Below are positions 61,823 through 64,000 of a DNA stretch of 64,000 bases, one piece after another. The notes beneath the pieces are model-generated. The model saw only the letters and a list, made by a program, of their open reading frames with translations. It was not told where the DNA came from and made no database searches. This DNA comes from an uncultured Acidimicrobiia bacterium (GTDB lineage Bacteria > Actinomycetota > Acidimicrobiia > Spongiisociales > Spongiisociaceae). The stretch is taken from positions 744,001-808,000 of the forward strand of contig OY282370.1 in NCBI GenBank assembly GCA_958295745.1, given 5' to 3'. The position numbers and the translations under genes were made by a program. Position 1 is the first letter of the stretch. Each line of letters begins with the position of its first letter.

Positions 61823-62838
61823 GTGATCTCCTGGCCGCAGCCGCCGCCGCCCTCGGCGCACCCGAGTACCTGGTCGAACGGTCGGCCGCCGCCCGCGCCG
61901 ACGCCGAGGGCTTGGCCGTAGAAGATCTGCTGGCCGCCTGGGCGGGCGGAGCACCGGCCCCTGCGGGCAGCCCGCCTTCCGTCGCCGCACCGAAGGCGGA
62001 ACCGGTGCCGCCGCCGCCCGCGGCCCCGCCGCCCGCGCCGGTCGGGCCCGCCCTCGAATCCCTGGCCCCGGCCGCCGCCATGGAAGTCCTACCGGCGGCC
62101 GCCGCCTCGGTGCCTGCTCCCCCCGCACCCGAGCGGGTCACCGGGTCGGAAGCCTTGGACTTCGAGGCCGTCATCACCAGCCCCACTACCGGGATCACGG
62201 AGCGGATGGCCGCCGCCATACCCCGCTGGCTCACCGTGCTCCTCTTCGCCGTGCCGCTGGTCGGACTCACCTACCTGGTCACCTTCGCCAACGGCCCCAA
62301 CTGCGGATCCGGAGGTCAGCTGGCCGTCGACCGCCTCACCGGGCAGGTCGAGAACTGCGACGGGTCGGAATTCGCCGTCGGAGGCGGCGCCGGCGGGGTC
62401 GATATCCGGGCACTGATAACCGAAGGCAATACCGTGTACGCCGATCCGTCCAACTGCGCTTCGTGCCACGGAGCGGGCGGTGAAGGGGGATCCGGACCGG
62501 CTCTGGCCGGCGAGGTGCTGACCGTCTTTGCCATGTGCACCGACCACATCGAATGGGTGTCGCTCGGCACCACCGGCTTCCAGGACGAGGGCCGCTCCAC
62601 ATACGGAGACACGGACACGGCGGTGGGGGCGGGCGGCCAGATGCCCTCCTTCCGGGATACGCTCACCGAAAGCCAGATCGCCTCGGTGGTGCTCTACGAG
62701 CGGGTGGTGTTGGGCGGCCAGAACCCGGAGGAGGCGGTGTTCGACTGCGGCTTCGCCGAGCCGGAGGGGGAGGCCGGAGCAGACGACGGGGCACCGCCAA
62801 CCGGGGAATCGGACGAAGGAACGGCCCTCGGAGGGTGA
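61819..62838 (+). CDS. Membrane-anchored cytochrome c
   Basis: A 339-residue protein. Its first 45 residues are nearly identical to those of the preceding gene (GAPEYLVERSAAARADAEGL, VEDLLAAWAG), then an Ala/Pro-rich linker, a TM helix (WLTVLLFAVPLVGLTYLVTF) and a cytochrome domain with one heme site CASCH in DPSNCASCHGAGGEGGSGPAL; a Met ligand may be in GQMPSF. Three further Cys (NCGSGG, ENCDG, FDCGF) are outside the heme motif. The C-terminus is acidic. The ATG overlaps the preceding stop as ATGA. Confidence 0.85.
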   Translation: MSDLLAAAAAALGAPEYLVERSAAARADAEGLAVEDLLAAWAGGAPAPAGSPPSVAAPKAEPVPPPPAAPPPAPVGPALESLAPAAAMEVLPAAAASVPAPPAPERVTGSEALDFEAVITSPTTGITERMAAAIPRWLTVLLFAVPLVGLTYLVTFANGPNCGSGGQLAVDRLTGQVENCDGSEFAVGGGAGGVDIRALITEGNTVYADPSNCASCHGAGGEGGSGPALAGEVLTVFAMCTDHIEWVSLGTTGFQDEGRSTYGDTDTAVGAGGQMPSFRDTLTESQIASVVLYERVVLGGQNPEEAVFDCGFAEPEGEAGADDGAPPTGESDEGTALGG

Positions 62839-62871
62839 TCGACCTATGATGGGGCGACCCTTGGAACTGTC

Positions 62872-62964
62872 TTGAGACCGGGAACGGCTGTCGTTTTGCT
62901 CGTTCTGCTGGCCGTGATCGGGCTGGCCGGGATCGTTTTCACCTTCCAGCTGCTCGACCTGTAA
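62872..62964 (+). CDS. 30-residue single-TM peptide
   Basis: A TTG-started frame encodes LRPGTAVVLLVLLAVIGLAG then IVFTFQLLDL, one TM helix with a short tail. It lies 33 bp after the cytochrome c gene in the same orientation. Its size and place resemble small oxidase subunits (CydX, CcoQ-like). No strong ribosome site, so it may be spurious. Confidence 0.45.
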   Translation: MRPGTAVVLLVLLAVIGLAGIVFTFQLLDL

Positions 62965-62991
62965 GACCAGGCGGCGCCGGACGGGCCGCCG

Positions 62992-63810
62992 CTATGCCCG
63001 GGCGATCACCACCGATGTTCCCAACCCGAGCGTAAAGTGTTCGTCGGCTCGGCCACCGCGGACGGCCAGCGCCATCAACCCGGCCGAGTCGATGTAGAGA
63101 AGCGGGCGGCCTGTCTCCACATCGGCGTAGGCCGCCGCCCAGGTCGTCCGGTACTTCATCAGGCCGACCCGTACGGTCAGATCCTGCCCCGGCGACAGCC
63201 CGGCCTCTGTCATGTCCTCAGGGGAGATGTTGGTCTGGACGTTGCCGTAGGTGTCCACCCACCAGGCCAGGCCCTCCACCTGCCCTTCCGACACCTCGGA
63301 AAGCGGAAGCAGGAGCGGGGTGAGGGTATGGGGATCCACCTCGGGACCCATCTGACCGGGCTCGGCCTCCCCGGACGCAAGCAGGGCGGCCGCCGGGGCG
63401 AAACGGTCCCGCCCCTCGAATGTGCGGCCCACGGAAGGAAGGATCACCTCCGGGTTCTCGATCGAAAAGACCCGCCGGACGCCTCCGAGCAGGGCCGCCG
63501 CCGGGGAGAGCAGCCCGTTGTCGGGGCCTACCAGATACCCCCAACCGGTCTCGGCCGCGATGGCCCTCCTATCGGTGCCGACTCCGGGGTCCACCACCGC
63601 CAAGGCCACTCCGGGCGGCATGTATTGGATGGCCCGCAGCAGCATCAAGGCGCCGGACCGGATGTCGCCGGGGGGTATCCGATGGTTCAGGTCGATCACC
63701 CGGCACTGCGGCGCCAGCAAGGCGATCACCCCATGCACCACCCCGACGAACTCGTCCCGCCGGCCGAAGTCGGACATGAAGGTGATGGGTCGGGGCGGCA
63801 TTCCGGTCAC
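62992..63810 (-). CDS. SAM hydroxide adenosyltransferase (DUF62) family protein
   Basis: A 272-residue homologue of the fluorinase/chlorinase family that, in most bacteria, hydrolyses S-adenosylmethionine to adenosine and methionine. ITFMSDFGRRDEFVGVVHGVIALLAPQCRVIDLNHRIPPGD holds the conserved Asp and DLNH-type residues, VALAVVDPGVGTDRRAI and LVGPDNGLL the next blocks, and VDTYGNVQTNIS the C-terminal domain pattern. A second ATG (residue 4) is possible. It lies convergent to the CcoN-like operon. Confidence 0.92.
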   Translation of the reverse strand: MTGMPPRPITFMSDFGRRDEFVGVVHGVIALLAPQCRVIDLNHRIPPGDIRSGALMLLRAIQYMPPGVALAVVDPGVGTDRRAIAAETGWGYLVGPDNGLLSPAAALLGGVRRVFSIENPEVILPSVGRTFEGRDRFAPAAALLASGEAEPGQMGPEVDPHTLTPLLLPLSEVSEGQVEGLAWWVDTYGNVQTNISPEDMTEAGLSPGQDLTVRVGLMKYRTTWAAAYADVETGRPLLYIDSAGLMALAVRGGRADEHFTLGLGTSVVIARA

Positions 63811-64000
63811 GCCGGCCTGAGCCTACCCTTGATCGTTCGATGAACAACCCTGGTCGAAAGCGAAGCCCGAGGAACCTTCACGCCGACTTCCACCGCACTT
63901 CCCCTGACGGATTCGCTCGGCGCCCAGCACCCCGGGCCCTGCTTGTTATAAGCACCTTACGGCATCTTCCACGGTGGAGCAAGACTCTTCTCATGGCTCG
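63811..64000. other. Gene-free right edge
   Basis: Holds copy F of the dispersed element and a short A+T patch (TGTTATAAGC near 63946). No gene is recognised before the window ends. Confidence 0.5.
63826..63855. repeat. Dispersed CCATGAAC element, copy F (palindromic form)
   Basis: CCCTTGATCGTTCG and ATGAACAACCCTGG abut: two half-sites in opposite orientation, 16 bp before the DUF62 gene start. Confidence 0.45.

Overview
This window is GC-rich chromosomal DNA (about two thirds G+C) from a member of the Actinomycetota. The evidence is an actinobacterial-type zinc metalloprotease (DUF2342) beside tilS/hpt, a SigR/RsrA-like sigma/anti-sigma pair, a topA without C-terminal zinc fingers, promoters that look leaderless, and the cluster ftsH-folE-folP-folB-folK-panC-coaX-lysS. 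An Acidimicrobiia-like lineage is my inference; no rRNA gene is present to settle it.

Layout. 1-0.55 kb: 3' end of an Mrr-type restriction nuclease. 0.6-13.5 kb (minus strand): a housekeeping block for folate, pantothenate/CoA, purine salvage, tRNA-lysidine, LysRS and FtsH. It contains a ClpN-FolB fusion and a phosphatase-like protein that lacks its catalytic cysteine. 13.6-15.7 kb: MpaB-like protein, anti-sigma/sigma pair, tRNA-Thr(CGU). 15.8-16.1 kb: first copy of a probable structured non-coding RNA. 16.4-18.6 kb: LRR/SLH surface protein and PlsC-type acyltransferase. 18.7-21.9 kb: a glutaredoxin-like gene read through an in-frame UGA (probable selenoprotein), followed upstream by a polar amino-acid ABC transporter. 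22-26 kb: holB-tmk, the second copy of the RNA, and an MFS transporter divergent from topA (26-28.7 kb). 28.7-30.4 kb: a probably acquired patch with a DMT-type transporter. 30.4-46.5 kb: a polymer-forming membrane protein and a complete 14-subunit NADH dehydrogenase operon (nuoA-N) in which nuoE and nuoF are fused. 46.6-53.2 kb: adenine methyltransferase, argJ, a hendecad-repeat membrane protein, rex, and a SNF2 helicase. 53.3-59.2 kb: a b6-type (split) cytochrome bc complex with Rieske, diheme cytochrome c, a two-cluster ferredoxin and two extra membrane proteins. 59.5-63 kb (plus strand): a cbb3-oxidase-like cluster whose subunit I has lost its metal-binding histidines, with two cytochromes c and a 30-residue membrane peptide. 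63-63.8 kb: SAM hydroxide adenosyltransferase family gene.

How the parts fit. NADH oxidised by NuoA-N feeds a quinone pool used by the b6-type bc complex; its c-type cytochromes and the divergent CcoO-like cluster carry electrons onward. Rex, a NADH/NAD+ sensor, lies near these genes. The cytochrome b subunit IV and both cytochromes of the divergent cluster share an N-terminal PEHL-type helical motif, which suggests one assembly or a common partner.

The most interesting signals are: (1) the selenocysteine-type glutaredoxin, with a SECIS-like hairpin after its UGA and interleaved 12-bp and 11-bp inverted repeats that bury its ribosome binding site; (2) a two-copy promoter-plus-RNA element with compensatory base changes in its stems; (3) the histidine-less CcoN homologue; (4) a dispersed intergenic element with a CCATGAAC core.
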